Numbered from the stretch's first letter, positions 25,201-33,240 are shown. The stretch: 64,000 nucleotides of DNA from Marmoricola endophyticus (GCF_014644415.1 NZ_BMKQ01000001.1:2617217-2681216); one strand, 5' to 3'. A program made the numbers and translations. Notes: a model not told the origin generated them from the sequence alone.

Positions 25201-27721
25201 GGGGCCGACGGGGGAGGCCACGGAGATCCGCTACGACACCTGCGGCCGCGTGGTCGCCCGCCGGGTGCCCGGGGTCGGTACCACGACGTACGCCTACGAC
25301 GCCGCCGGCCGCCTGGTCGAGTCGCGCGACCCGCGGTCGGGGCGGCGCCGGTTCCGCTGGGACGCTGCGGGACAGCTCGTGGCGGCTGTGGACGGCAACG
25401 GCGCCGAGACGACGTACAGCTTCGACGAGGTGGGCCGGCGCACGCAGATCACCTCGGCCGTCGGCGGGTTGACGCGGCGCGAGTACGACCGCGTCGGCAA
25501 CCTGGTCGCCGAGACCGACCCGCTCGGGCGGCGCACCACCGCGGAGTACGACGCCGCCGGTCGCCAGACCGCGCAGAGCGACCCGTCCGGCGCGCGGATG
25601 GAGTGGCGCTACGACGAGCGCGGCGAGCTGGAGTCGACGTGGGTCGACGGGGTGGAGCGCTCGCGCATCGAGCGCGACGGTGCCCGCCGCGAGATCCGCG
25701 TGACCGACCGCTCCGGACCAGGTGGCACGACCTCGACCCACGTGCTCACCTACGACGCGGCGGGCCGCCTGGTCTCCCGCACGCGCGACGACCGCGGGCC
25801 TGCGTGGGAGTACGACGCCGACGGCAACCGGGTCGCGATGACGATGCCGGGCGGCGCCCGGGTCGAGTACGTCAACGACGCCGCCGGCCGGGTGCTGCGC
25901 GTCGCGCACCCGCTGCTGGGCGCCGTCTCGGTCGAGCGCGATGCCGCGGGCCGCGTGGTCACGGCGAGCGCCGGCGACCAGGTCCAGCGGTGGACCTGGA
26001 CCGACGGGTTCCCCAGCGGCTGCGAGAGCGACGGGCGTCGGACCACTGTCGAGCGCGACGACCAGGGCCGCATCGTGTCGGTCAGCACGGCCGACGCCGC
26101 GACGACGTACTCCTTCGACGAGGCCTGCCAGCTGGTCGCCGCCTCGACCCGCACCGACGAGGGCGAGGAGGTCGTCCGCTGGCGCTACGACGCCGCCGGC
26201 CGGCTCGTGAGCGAGACCGTGACCGGTGCGCAGGGGCAGGCCTCGCGCGAGCTGGTCCACGACCTGGCCGGGCAGCTGCTCTCCACCCGCGTCCGTGGCG
26301 AGGAGGTCGCGTCGTACACCTACGACGCCAACGGTCGTCGGGTCCGCGAGCAGCGGGCCGACGGGTCGTCCACCGACTACTCCTGGCGCGCCGACGGCTG
26401 GCTGGCCGCGGTGGGCATGACCGACCCGTCCGGCGTGCGCAGCCAGGTCGACGTCGTCGTCGACACCTCGGGGGAGCTCGCGCGCGTGAGCGCCGCCGAC
26501 GGTCTCTCGGGAGAGGCGTACGCCGACTCCGCGAGCCGGTGGGCCCCGCTGCTGGCGCTCGCCGGTGAGCAGGTGCTCGGCGCGCCCGGGTTCACCGGGC
26601 ACCTCGGTACGGGAGCGGCCGGCGGCTGGCAGGCGCACGGGTGGCGCGACGCCCGCACCACCGGGGCCGACCCGTGGTCGCTCCTCACCCAGGCACCCGC
26701 GCTCGGCGCGGCGATCGCCGCGACCGGCGAGCTGCTGCTCGGCGGCGCGGAGTGGATGGGCGCGCGGCTCTACGAGCCCTCGACCCGCAGCTTCCTCTCC
26801 CCCGACCCGCTGGCGCCCACGGCGGGCGCGGGCTGGGCGGGCAACCCGTACGCCTTCGCCGGCAACGACCCGCTGCACGCGCTGGACCCGCTCGGCCTGC
26901 ACCCGGTGACCGACGCGGAGCTCGAGGAGTACAACGCCAGCAACGGGCTCAGCGGGTGGGCCACCAACGGATGGGGTGCCTGGGTCATCGGTGGGCTGCT
27001 CGTCGTCGGCGGCGGCATCGCCATGGCGACAGGCTTCGGTGGCCCGCTCGGGCTCGCGATGGTCTCGGCGGGGGCCGACACCTTGATCCAGAAGGCGACC
27101 ACGGGCACGGTCAACTACGGGCAGGTGCTCGTCTCGGGAACTGTCGGGGCCCTCACCGGAGGCGCGGGATCCTTGGTCACCCTCGGCGCGCGCGAGGCGG
27201 GGTGGTCGGTGGCGAGGACCACGGCCACGCAGATGGTCACCCAGGGCACGCTCGGTGCGGCCGGCGGCGGGGCGCACTACATGGCCGGTGGCGGCGAGTT
27301 CGGCGACCGCGGGTTCTGGGGCTCCGTCGCCGGTGGCGGCATCGCCGGAAGCCTCGGCGCAGCCGGCGACGGCGCGGGCAGCGCGGTCGCGACCCACCTG
27401 CTGGGCGATACCGCGGAGGGCGCCGGCGCCACGGCCATCCGCCAGGGCACCGCAGCGGCGGTCGACTTCACCGCCGGTTCGACGGGCAGCGTGGCCGACC
27501 AGTACGTCTCCACCGGCCACGTCGACGCCCAGCAGGCCGCTCTGGCCGGCGGGAGCACCACGGTCGCCAACCGCGTGGGTGCGGGGTTGGAGAACCGCTT
27601 CCCCGCGGAGTTCCACGACCCGAGCGCGGGCGGCGACGTGTTCGACATCCACCACGGCGCGACGGGGTCCGGGGCCGTCGTCCAGATGGTCACGGACGAG
27701 GCAGCCAAGCACGTCCCGTGA
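22283..27721 (+). CDS. Rhs/YD-repeat polymorphic-toxin-like protein
   Basis: An 1812-residue protein. Residues 1-120 are helical and WXG/LXG-like; residues about 180-260 form a second helical unit. NDPVNTATGNFVEIESDLEF near residue 295 is the DUF6531-type entry to the Rhs cage, followed by over 30 YD repeats (YDxxGR, YDAAGRL) to about residue 1500. The Rhs core ends NPYAFAGNDPLHALDPLGL near residue 1540, the usual junction where variable toxin domains start. The last 270 residues are Gly/Ala-rich with hydrophobic stretches (WVIGGLLVVGGGIAMATGFG) and end in DVFDIHHGATGSG; I recognise no nuclease or deaminase motif. ATG follows GAGGAG. The upstream WXG100-like gene suggests type VII export. Confidence 0.88.
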   Translation: MGDPMHGIEEDVPFDFEAASSLISAARNAATSVDTHRISHASWVNNTMTDFKGHFSQLFKSNGETADRDAIELASALRSVVTGVGKLVDDARAEQGRRNDAREWKRHHDNRSGWEQFGDWLSGGDDCPIPEATEQLRWAAPTPSQAPRTTPGPGSYSGGGAGTGTSSARPSDLHTFATNMNGAQDTLSTRKGTFTTALTTFVQGCQWGSLDASGVSTGFTSWVTANQNDSRWAKTVGDAFAAAGGEGNVSSLPNSSIDQSLRAAGVNEVRSDITIAMPSAIGSPPTTGYANDPVNTATGNFVEIESDLEFSVAAGDLCWRRSYNSVHDHDGPFGRGWSSWCETGLSFADDAAYFTLPDGRQLTFPRLGEGWDRAEGESLWLSRVDEHLVVTDNAGSRWAHTTGGRLVFVDRGEGTRVALRWDGDRLVGLSHERGRSISLEWSRDGVADGARIVAVHASDGRSIAYGYDADGFLVSATGPLGTRRYAWNDDDVRRIASVSDADGVVEVENVYDEHGRVVSQRSPHGRVTRFAYLPDRITVVSDEDGTRANTWIADAKGRQVGVIDAHDERQSTAYDRHGNVVMVTERDGRVTIRDFDDRGRMTREVVPDGADIAYAYDEVDRLVRVEVTGGATDVADSAPVAVSTLAYAGEDRDPSTITDPEGGVTRLEWSGGLLSRMVDPEGVSLQLEYDEHGELVATTDGTGATARLERDGAGNIVATVSPTGARVSFEYDDASGLAVRRTDPDGSVWTLEHTAAGRLHAVVDPLGGRTEVEHDEAGESAVTVDPLGRAVRRGFDDLGRLRSVTLPDGSRWTFEHDALGRLTDVADPAGATTHAEYDVVGRVVAVEDPTGARRELTRPAPGASNPWAEGDVPGVRFDVDTLGRLVSQTGRDGSTQLVRYDLCGRPVETVDPLGGVTRLVRDRSGRLTTVVRPSGAEVSYAYDAAGRLEAVTDETGARYRRTYDLDGRVVREVGPTGEATEIRYDTCGRVVARRVPGVGTTTYAYDAAGRLVESRDPRSGRRRFRWDAAGQLVAAVDGNGAETTYSFDEVGRRTQITSAVGGLTRREYDRVGNLVAETDPLGRRTTAEYDAAGRQTAQSDPSGARMEWRYDERGELESTWVDGVERSRIERDGARREIRVTDRSGPGGTTSTHVLTYDAAGRLVSRTRDDRGPAWEYDADGNRVAMTMPGGARVEYVNDAAGRVLRVAHPLLGAVSVERDAAGRVVTASAGDQVQRWTWTDGFPSGCESDGRRTTVERDDQGRIVSVSTADAATTYSFDEACQLVAASTRTDEGEEVVRWRYDAAGRLVSETVTGAQGQASRELVHDLAGQLLSTRVRGEEVASYTYDANGRRVREQRADGSSTDYSWRADGWLAAVGMTDPSGVRSQVDVVVDTSGELARVSAADGLSGEAYADSASRWAPLLALAGEQVLGAPGFTGHLGTGAAGGWQAHGWRDARTTGADPWSLLTQAPALGAAIAATGELLLGGAEWMGARLYEPSTRSFLSPDPLAPTAGAGWAGNPYAFAGNDPLHALDPLGLHPVTDAELEEYNASNGLSGWATNGWGAWVIGGLLVVGGGIAMATGFGGPLGLAMVSAGADTLIQKATTGTVNYGQVLVSGTVGALTGGAGSLVTLGAREAGWSVARTTATQMVTQGTLGAAGGGAHYMAGGGEFGDRGFWGSVAGGGIAGSLGAAGDGAGSAVATHLLGDTAEGAGATAIRQGTAAAVDFTAGSTGSVADQYVSTGHVDAQQAALAGGSTTVANRVGAGLENRFPAEFHDPSAGGDVFDIHHGATGSGAVVQMVTDEAAKHVP

Positions 27722-27761
27722 GCACCACGGCTGCCACGACGCGGCGATATCGTTGGTCGCC

Positions 27762-28655
27762 GTGACGAGCCTGCCGCCCGGCGTGACCCGCTACCCGCGA
27801 TCAGCGGGTCGCGTCGGTCGCCCGTTCCACCCGGTGTTCGACCCCGCCCTGGTGGCGGTCGTGGTCGTCGGCGGGCTGGTGCTGGCGCTGGCCGACTCGG
27901 TCCCCGTGCGCACGGTGCTCCTCGCCCTGGGAGTCGGCCTGGTGCTGCCGCCGCTGACGTGGGCACTGCACTGGCTGGTCCGCATCGTCGTGTGCGTCGC
28001 GGCACTGGTCGTCGCTCTCGCCATCGACTCCTCGGTGCATCTGCTCGGCGCCACCGCGGTGTTCTTCTGGATCATCTGCGTCTTCTCGGGGTTGATCGTG
28101 CTCAGCGGCCTGGTTCAGCGTCGCCGGCGTCTGCAGCGGCTGGCCTCGGCCGAGGGGGCTCCGCCCTCCGGTCGTGACCCGGGCTCGAGCGACGCCGGCT
28201 TCATGGCGACCTGGGACGACGCCGACTACGACTACGAGATGGCCGACCCCGACCTCGAGACCGTGCTCGACGCCGTACGCGCCCTCGACGGGCGCGAGCG
28301 GACGTACGTCTCCGTCTTCCGCGGACGAGGACGGCTCGACGTCGGCGGGGACGCGCGGACCGACCTGGTGGTCCAGCACACCCGCAACCGGGTGGTCTGG
28401 GGGACCGTGTGCGACCCCACCCAGCCGGACCCGGTCGAGGACAAGGCCGCCCGGACCGGCACGCGGACGTCGGTGGTCTACGGCAGGCAGTCGATGACCG
28501 TCCACCGGTACCGCCTGACCACGCTGGCCTGGGCCGAGCAGGCCGTGCGCGTCTGGGTGACGACCGGCGAGCGCGACCAGACGCTGCCGTGGTGGGACTC
28601 CTCGGCCAACTGGCCGGCGCCGCGTCCGGTGCTGTTCAAGGCGACGGGCGGCTGA
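27762..28655 (+). CDS. Membrane protein downstream of Rhs gene, candidate immunity protein
   Basis: A 297-residue protein with three or four membrane spans between residues about 27 and 120 (ALVAVVVVGGLVLALAD, VLLALGVGLVLPPLTWALHW, IVVCVAALVVALAI, ATAVFFWIICVFSGLIV), then a basic stretch RRRRLQRL and a soluble C-terminal domain (about residues 145-297) beginning MATWDDADYDYEMADPDLET. No enzyme motif is seen. The GTG lies 41 bases after the Rhs stop; a TATCGT box is 8 bases before it. Toxin genes of this class are usually followed by their immunity gene, and a membrane immunity protein would suit a membrane-active toxin. That role is inferred from position only. Confidence 0.7.
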   Translation: MTSLPPGVTRYPRSAGRVGRPFHPVFDPALVAVVVVGGLVLALADSVPVRTVLLALGVGLVLPPLTWALHWLVRIVVCVAALVVALAIDSSVHLLGATAVFFWIICVFSGLIVLSGLVQRRRRLQRLASAEGAPPSGRDPGSSDAGFMATWDDADYDYEMADPDLETVLDAVRALDGRERTYVSVFRGRGRLDVGGDARTDLVVQHTRNRVVWGTVCDPTQPDPVEDKAARTGTRTSVVYGRQSMTVHRYRLTTLAWAEQAVRVWVTTGERDQTLPWWDSSANWPAPRPVLFKATGG

Positions 28656-28658
28656 GCC

Positions 28659-29201
28659 TCAGCGCATGGTCGCGGCCAGGGTCTGCGCGTCGAGATCACG
28701 GTCGGCGTAGACGAGACGGACGGCGTCGGCGTCGGGGTTGCCCGCGTCCGGCCCGCGGTGGACGAGGTCCAGACCGAGGCGCTCGGCCAGCCGGGCGGAG
28801 GCGTGGTTGTGCTCGAGGAGGTAGGCGACGACCGGGAGGTCCGGGCGTACCCGCGCTGCCTCTCCCAGTGCCGGGAGGCACGCCTCCGTGGCGTAGCCCC
28901 GACCGTGGAGCTCCGGTGCGAACCGGTAGCCGAGGTTCCAGAAGGCGTTGTGGCGCAGGGACACCCCGGCGTTGCCGATCACTCGCTCGGAGCCGCGCAG
29001 CCGGACCAGCCACGGCCCCAGCCCTTGCTCGGACCAGTCCCGACGCCAGGCGTCGAGCAGCTTGCGGGTCCTCTCAGGGTCGGCGAAGCGCGCGCTCGGG
29101 TAGTGCGTCCATGTCGCCGGGTCGGAGTAGATCCCGTGCAGCTCGGCGAGCTCGTCGTCGTACGAGGTCGGCGGCCGCAGGTCGAGCCGCCCGGTCAGCA
29201 T
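28659..29201 (-). CDS. GNAT acetyltransferase, RimJ/RimL-like
   Basis: A 180-residue N-acetyltransferase. It begins LTGRLDLRPPT and contains the AcCoA-binding stretch LGYRFAPELHGRGYATEACL (about residues 90-109), with the Q/RxxGxG/A motif as HGRGYA, and the C-terminal NHASARLAERLGLDLVHRG. This is the RimJ/RimL-type group acting on protein N-termini or small molecules; the substrate is unknown. ATG start with GAAGG 2 bases upstream. It converges with the candidate immunity gene with 3 bases between stops. Confidence 0.87.
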   Translation of the reverse strand: MLTGRLDLRPPTSYDDELAELHGIYSDPATWTHYPSARFADPERTRKLLDAWRRDWSEQGLGPWLVRLRGSERVIGNAGVSLRHNAFWNLGYRFAPELHGRGYATEACLPALGEAARVRPDLPVVAYLLEHNHASARLAERLGLDLVHRGPDAGNPDADAVRLVYADRDLDAQTLAATMR

Positions 29202-29229
29202 GCCTTCACGCTAGCGCCACGAACTCACG

Positions 29230-29302
29230 GTGAGGCGTCGCGTGTACGCGACGCCTCACCAGCTCGCTCTCGCGAGGCGGCGCGAGTACGCGACGCCTCG
29301 CG
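29230..29302 (-). terminator. Tandem hairpins after acyl-CoA dehydrogenase gene
   Basis: Two hairpins share the GAGGCGTCGCG-type arm. 29230-29259: 13-base perfect arms with a TGTA loop. 29271-29302: 14-base arms, 13 paired, with an AGTA loop. They start 2 bases beyond the stop of the dehydrogenase gene and look like a duplicated terminator. Confidence 0.7.
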
Positions 29303-29304
29303 GG

Positions 29305-30477
29305 TCAGCGGGCGGCGGTCAGCAGCTTGCGCGCCATCACCATGCGCTGGATCTGGTTGGTGCCCTCGTAGATCTGGGTGATCTTGGCGTCGCGCATCAT
29401 CCGCTCCAGCGGGAAGTCCTGGGTGTAGCCGGCGCCGCCGAGCAGCTGGACGGCGTCGGTGGTGACCTCCATGGCGACGTCGGAGGCGAAGCACTTCGCG
29501 GCGGCACCGTGGAAGCCGAGGTCGGCGTCGTCGCGCTCGGACTTGGCGGCGGCGGCGTACACCAGGCCGCGTGCGGCCTCCACCTTCATCGCCATGTCGG
29601 CGAGCATGAACTGGACGCCCTGGAAGTCGGAGACGGCCCTCCCGAACTGCTGGCGCTCCAGCACGTACGACGTCGCCTGGTCCAGTGCGCCCTGGGCGAT
29701 GCCGACGGCCTGGGCGCCGATGGTCACGCGGGTGTGGTCCAGGGTGCGCAGCGCCAGCGGCAGGCCGGTGCCGGGCTCGCCGATCATCCGGTCGGCGGGG
29801 ATCCGGACGTCGTTGAAGATGAGCTCGCGGGTGGGGGAGCCCTTGATGCCGAGCTTGCGCTCCTTCTCACCGAAGCTGAAGCCCGCGTCGGACTTCTCGA
29901 CGATGAACGCGCTGACGTGGTGGCCGCGCTTGGCGTCGGGGTCGGTGACCGCGAGGACGGTGTAGAACTCCGAGACGCCCGCGTTGGTGATCCACGCCTT
30001 CTGGCCGTTGAGGACCCACTCGTCGCCGTCCTGCTTCGCGCGGGTCTTCATCGAGGCGGTGTCCGAGCCCGCCTCGCGCTCGGACAGGCCGTAGGAGAAT
30101 CCGCCCTTGCCCCGGGCCAGCGGGGTGAGGTACGTCGCCTTGAGCTCCTCGGACCCGCCGAGGATCAGCGGCATCGAGCCCAGCTTGTTCACCGCGGGGA
30201 TGAGCGACGAGGTCGCGCAGACCCGGGCGACCTCCTCGATCACGATGCAGGTGGCCAGCGCGTCCGCGCCGACGCCGTCGTACTCCTCGGGGACGTGGGG
30301 CGCGTGGAAGTCGGACGCGGTCAGCGCGTCGTCGGCCTCCTGGGGGTAGCGCGCCTCGGCGTCGACCTCGGCGGCGTACGGCGCGATCTTGTCCTCGGCG
30401 AGCTGGCGGACGGCGGAGCGCAGCTCCTCGTGGTCCTCGCTGGTGCGGAAGAGGTCGAAGTGCTTGCCGGAGCCCAT
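29305..30477 (-). CDS. Acyl-CoA dehydrogenase, FadE25-like
   Basis: A 390-residue flavoprotein catalysing the first oxidation of acyl-CoA beta-oxidation. It parallels mycobacterial FadE25 throughout: FDLFRTSEDHEELRSAVRQL, ATCIVIEEVARV, SYGLSEREAGSDTASMKTRA (FAD binding), LGIKGSPTRELIF, DHTRVTIGAQAVGIAQGALD, and the C-terminal ITQIYEGTNQIQRMVMAR, whose Glu is the catalytic base. ATG start. It is divergent from a TetR gene across a short gap holding an inverted repeat, so that repressor probably controls it in response to an acyl-CoA or lipid. Confidence 0.93.
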   Translation of the reverse strand: MGSGKHFDLFRTSEDHEELRSAVRQLAEDKIAPYAAEVDAEARYPQEADDALTASDFHAPHVPEEYDGVGADALATCIVIEEVARVCATSSLIPAVNKLGSMPLILGGSEELKATYLTPLARGKGGFSYGLSEREAGSDTASMKTRAKQDGDEWVLNGQKAWITNAGVSEFYTVLAVTDPDAKRGHHVSAFIVEKSDAGFSFGEKERKLGIKGSPTRELIFNDVRIPADRMIGEPGTGLPLALRTLDHTRVTIGAQAVGIAQGALDQATSYVLERQQFGRAVSDFQGVQFMLADMAMKVEAARGLVYAAAAKSERDDADLGFHGAAAKCFASDVAMEVTTDAVQLLGGAGYTQDFPLERMMRDAKITQIYEGTNQIQRMVMARKLLTAAR

Positions 30478-30498
30478 GATGCCGCTCTTTCCCGTTGG

Positions 30499-30534
30499 TG
30501 GTACTGAGTACGTTTCTGATGGTACTCAGTTCCA
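30499..30534. promoter_or_regulatory. Inverted repeat between fadE25-like and TetR genes
   Basis: TGGTACTGAGTAC and GTACTCAGTTCCA are complementary at 12 of 13 positions with a 10-base spacer. It is positioned 22 bases from the dehydrogenase start and 18 bases from the TetR start, suited to control both directions. Confidence 0.7.
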
Positions 30535-30551
30535 CTGACAGGATCCACCTC

Positions 30552-31238
30552 GTGCCCTCCACCGATGCCAGCGTCGAGCAGCGCCTGCGGACCGCCGCGC
30601 TGGAGCTGTTCGCGGAGCAGGGGTACGACGCCACCACCGTCGAGGCGATCGCCGCGCGGGCCGGTGTCGGGCGTACGACGTTCTTCCGCACCTTCGACTC
30701 CAAGGAGGCCGCGGTCTTCCCCGACCACGAGCTGGTGCTCGAGGACGTGGCGGCCCGCCTGCGTGCCGCCGGGCCGGGCGGCTCCCGGGCCGCGGTGGTC
30801 GAGGCGGCGATGCTGGTGCTGTCGCACTACCTGGCCGACGGGGAGGTGGCGCGGACGCGCTACCGGCTGACCCGCACGATCCCCGCGCTGCGACAGCGCG
30901 AGATCGCCGGGCTGCACCGCTACCAGCGACTCTTCGGCGACTTCCTCAACGGACCGGGCGCCGACCTGGTCGGCGCCGCGCCGGACGCCGACGCCCGACA
31001 GCTGCGCGCGGAGGTGGCAGCCGCGGCGATCGTCACCACCCACAACCACGTGCTCCGTCGCTGGCTGCGGCACGACCTGGACGACCCGTCGCCGGTTCTC
31101 GAGCGGGCGCTCGACGACGTCGTCGACGCCATCGCGGTCCGCCCCGCTGAGCAGCGGGCCGCGGTGCTGGTGGTCCGCAGCCGGGCGGACCTGGACGCGG
31201 CGCTGCCGGAGATCCGGCGGGTGCTCGGCGACCCGTAG
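30552..31238 (+). CDS. TetR-family regulator
   Basis: A 228-residue regulator. Helix-turn-helix: EQRLRTAALELFAEQGYDAT, VEAIAARAGVGRTTFFRTFD (residues about 9-50), then SKEAAVFPDHELVLEDV. The C-terminal domain is all-helical with RYRLTRTIPALRQREIAGLH. The GTG at 30552 is chosen because the frame upstream runs through the operator. It is divergent from the fadE25-like gene, and the repeat at 30499-30534 is the obvious target. Control of fatty-acid degradation is inferred; the ligand may be an acyl-CoA. Confidence 0.88.
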   Translation: MPSTDASVEQRLRTAALELFAEQGYDATTVEAIAARAGVGRTTFFRTFDSKEAAVFPDHELVLEDVAARLRAAGPGGSRAAVVEAAMLVLSHYLADGEVARTRYRLTRTIPALRQREIAGLHRYQRLFGDFLNGPGADLVGAAPDADARQLRAEVAAAAIVTTHNHVLRRWLRHDLDDPSPVLERALDDVVDAIAVRPAEQRAAVLVVRSRADLDAALPEIRRVLGDP

Positions 31239-31266
31239 CCCGCACGGCCGGGGGCGCGCCGGGCGG

Positions 31267-31272
31267 TACGGT
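31267..31272 (+). promoter_or_regulatory. -10 box TACGGT, leaderless start
   Basis: TACGGT ends 6 bases before the GTG at 31279, with no ribosome binding site between. Confidence 0.45.
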
Positions 31273-31278
31273 CCGCTC

Positions 31279-32292
31279 GTGGCCGACCTCAGCTGGACCG
31301 AACCGGGCGCCTACCCCGTCAGCGACGGTGTCTGGAGGATCCCGCTCCCGCTGCCGATGGACGGGCTGCGGGCCGTCAACGTCTACGTCCTCGAGACCGA
31401 GGAGGGTCTCGTCCTGATCGACGGCGGCTGGGCGATCCCCGAGGCGCGCGAGCAGCTGGTCGACTCGCTGCGCCAGGCCGGCCACGCGCTGAGCGACATC
31501 CGCCGCTTCCTCGTCACCCACGTGCACCGCGACCACTACACGCAGGCGGTCGCGCTGCGCCAGGAGGTCGGCGCCCACGTCTCGCTCGGGATCGGCGAGA
31601 AGCCGTCGCTGGACCTGCTCAACGCCGCCGAGTCGGTGGGCGACAACGACGTACGACGTCTGCGCCGCGCCGGCGCGCACGAGCTGGACTTGCCGTGGAC
31701 CGACACGCGCGGGGAGCGCCCCCCGGTGGAGTACTACGACTACCCGGACGCCTGGCTGGAAGCGTCGAGCCGGGTCGACCTGGGCGGCCGCGAGCTCGAC
31801 GTCGTCCCCACCCCGGGGCACACGCAGGGCCACGTCGTCTTCGCCGACACCGGCGGCGGGCTGCTCTTCGCCGGCGACCACGTCCTGCCGCAGATCACGC
31901 CCTCGATCGGGTTCGAGCCGGCCTGGGTGCAGCAGCCGCTGCGAGACTTCCTCGACTCGCTGCGCAGGGTGCGCGAGCTCCCTGACCTGCGTCTGCTCCC
32001 GGCCCACGGGCCGGTGACGGACTCCTCGTACGCCCGGGTCGACGAGCTCCTGGCCTTCCACGACGAGCGCCTGGCCGACACGCTGGCCGCGGCGCGAGGC
32101 GGGGCTCGTACCGGCTGGGAGGTCGCGCAGGAGCTCCCGTGGACCAGGCGCCGGAGGCGAGCGGTCGACCTGACGCCGTTCGACCAGGTGCTGGCGGCCT
32201 TCGAGACGCTCTCGCACCTGGAGCTGCTGGTGCTGCGAGGCCAGCTGGCGCGCGGCGAGGAGGACGGGGTCGCGGTCTTCGCCCCCGTGTGA
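31279..32292 (+). CDS. Metallo-beta-lactamase-fold hydrolase
   Basis: A 337-residue MBL-fold protein. Metal ligands: THVHRDH at residues 80-86 (HxHxDH), PTPGHTQGHVVF around residue 180, GDHVLPQITPSIG around 201, and LLPAHGPV near 242. The C-terminal 70 residues (ERLADTLAAARGGARTGWEV onward) form the extra helical unit seen in lactonase- and glyoxalase-II-like relatives. It may hydrolyse a thioester or lactone. GTG start with a leaderless-type box. It is transcribed toward an unrelated methyltransferase gene 53 bases on. Confidence 0.88.
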   Translation: MADLSWTEPGAYPVSDGVWRIPLPLPMDGLRAVNVYVLETEEGLVLIDGGWAIPEAREQLVDSLRQAGHALSDIRRFLVTHVHRDHYTQAVALRQEVGAHVSLGIGEKPSLDLLNAAESVGDNDVRRLRRAGAHELDLPWTDTRGERPPVEYYDYPDAWLEASSRVDLGGRELDVVPTPGHTQGHVVFADTGGGLLFAGDHVLPQITPSIGFEPAWVQQPLRDFLDSLRRVRELPDLRLLPAHGPVTDSSYARVDELLAFHDERLADTLAAARGGARTGWEVAQELPWTRRRRRAVDLTPFDQVLAAFETLSHLELLVLRGQLARGEEDGVAVFAPV

Positions 32293-32345
32293 GAAAGCAG
32301 ACCGTTCCTGGTCGTCGATGCCCGCCCGGAGTACGCCTGGGAGGC

Positions 32346-33158
32346 ATGACGACCACTCGGGACAGCGCGACTGACCAGACCTGGCTGTGGGACACCGGAC
32401 GGTACGAACCGACCGGCGAGGACCTGCTGCCGTACGGCGAGGAGGTGGTGCGTCGCGCGGCGCCCCGCCCCGGCGAGCACGCCCTCGACGTGGGGACGGG
32501 CACCGGCAACCTCGCCCTGCTGTGCGCCGAGGCCGGAGCGCGGACGACCGGGCTGGACCTGGCCTCGCGCCTCCTCGGCGTCGCCCGCGACCGCGCCGCC
32601 GAGCGCGGCGTGGCGCCGACCTGGTTGCACGCCGACGCCCAGGCGATGCCGCTGCTCGACGAGGATGTCGACGTCGCGGTGTCGGTCTCCGCGCTGGTGC
32701 TCGTCCCCGACGCGCCGCGCAGCGCGGCTGAGCTGTTGCGCGTGCTCAAGCCCGGCGGGCGGGCCGTCATCGGGGGCTGGGACTGGGGCGAGAAGCCGCT
32801 CTTCCCGCCCGAGGTGATGGACGTGATGCGCGAGGTGCTCGCCGACAACCCGATGGCCGACGCGATGGACGAGGACCCCGGCTGGTTCGGCGAGGACCGC
32901 GTGCGCCGACTCTTCGCCGACCTGCCCGTCGACGTGCGCACCGAGACGATGCCGTACCGCATCGGCCGGGTCGCCGAGTCGGACACCGCTGCTGCGGACT
33001 TCTTCGCCGACCACCCCGTCGGCGTCGCCGCCCGCGACCGCCTCGGCGACGAGCGCTGGGGCGAGGTGCAGCAGCAGATGAGCGACTTCCTCTCCCACGA
33101 CGACGGCAGCGTCTTCGTCGAGCAGACCGCGCTGATCACCACGATCACCAAGCACTGA
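32346..33158 (+). CDS. SAM-dependent methyltransferase, UbiE-like fold
   Basis: A 270-residue class I methyltransferase. Motif I is ALDVGTGTGNLALLCAEAGA (about residues 46-65), motif II GLDLASRLLGVARDRAAERG, motif III PDAPRSAAELLRVLKPGGRA. The C-terminal half contains GWFGEDRVRRLFADL and a final VFVEQTALITTI. No methyl acceptor can be named. ATG with GGGAGG very close upstream. It is followed by a palindromic repeat. Confidence 0.85.
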   Translation: MTTTRDSATDQTWLWDTGRYEPTGEDLLPYGEEVVRRAAPRPGEHALDVGTGTGNLALLCAEAGARTTGLDLASRLLGVARDRAAERGVAPTWLHADAQAMPLLDEDVDVAVSVSALVLVPDAPRSAAELLRVLKPGGRAVIGGWDWGEKPLFPPEVMDVMREVLADNPMADAMDEDPGWFGEDRVRRLFADLPVDVRTETMPYRIGRVAESDTAAADFFADHPVGVAARDRLGDERWGEVQQQMSDFLSHDDGSVFVEQTALITTITKH

Positions 33159-33170
33159 GCGTGGGTCGAT

Positions 33171-33240
33171 GGGTCTCGACCCTTCGACAAGCTCAGGACA
33201 GGCCGAGCTCGACCACCGGAGGTCGAGCTTGTCGAGACCC
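33171..33240. repeat. Dispersed intergenic palindromic repeat, copy 2
   Basis: Begins GGGTCTCGAC, contains CTTCGACAAGCTCAGG, and ends GAGCTTGTCGAGACCC, so the ends pair with each other, and GAGCTCGACC pairs with GGTCGAGCTT inside. It sits 12 bases after a stop codon and may end transcription. Confidence 0.75.

Noticed and set aside
22142-27712. A 1856-codon open frame on the minus strand opposite the Rhs gene
   Set aside because: It mirrors the Rhs gene base for base. The plus-strand frame has clear YD repeats and a good ribosome binding site; the antisense frame is a product of GC-rich codon use.
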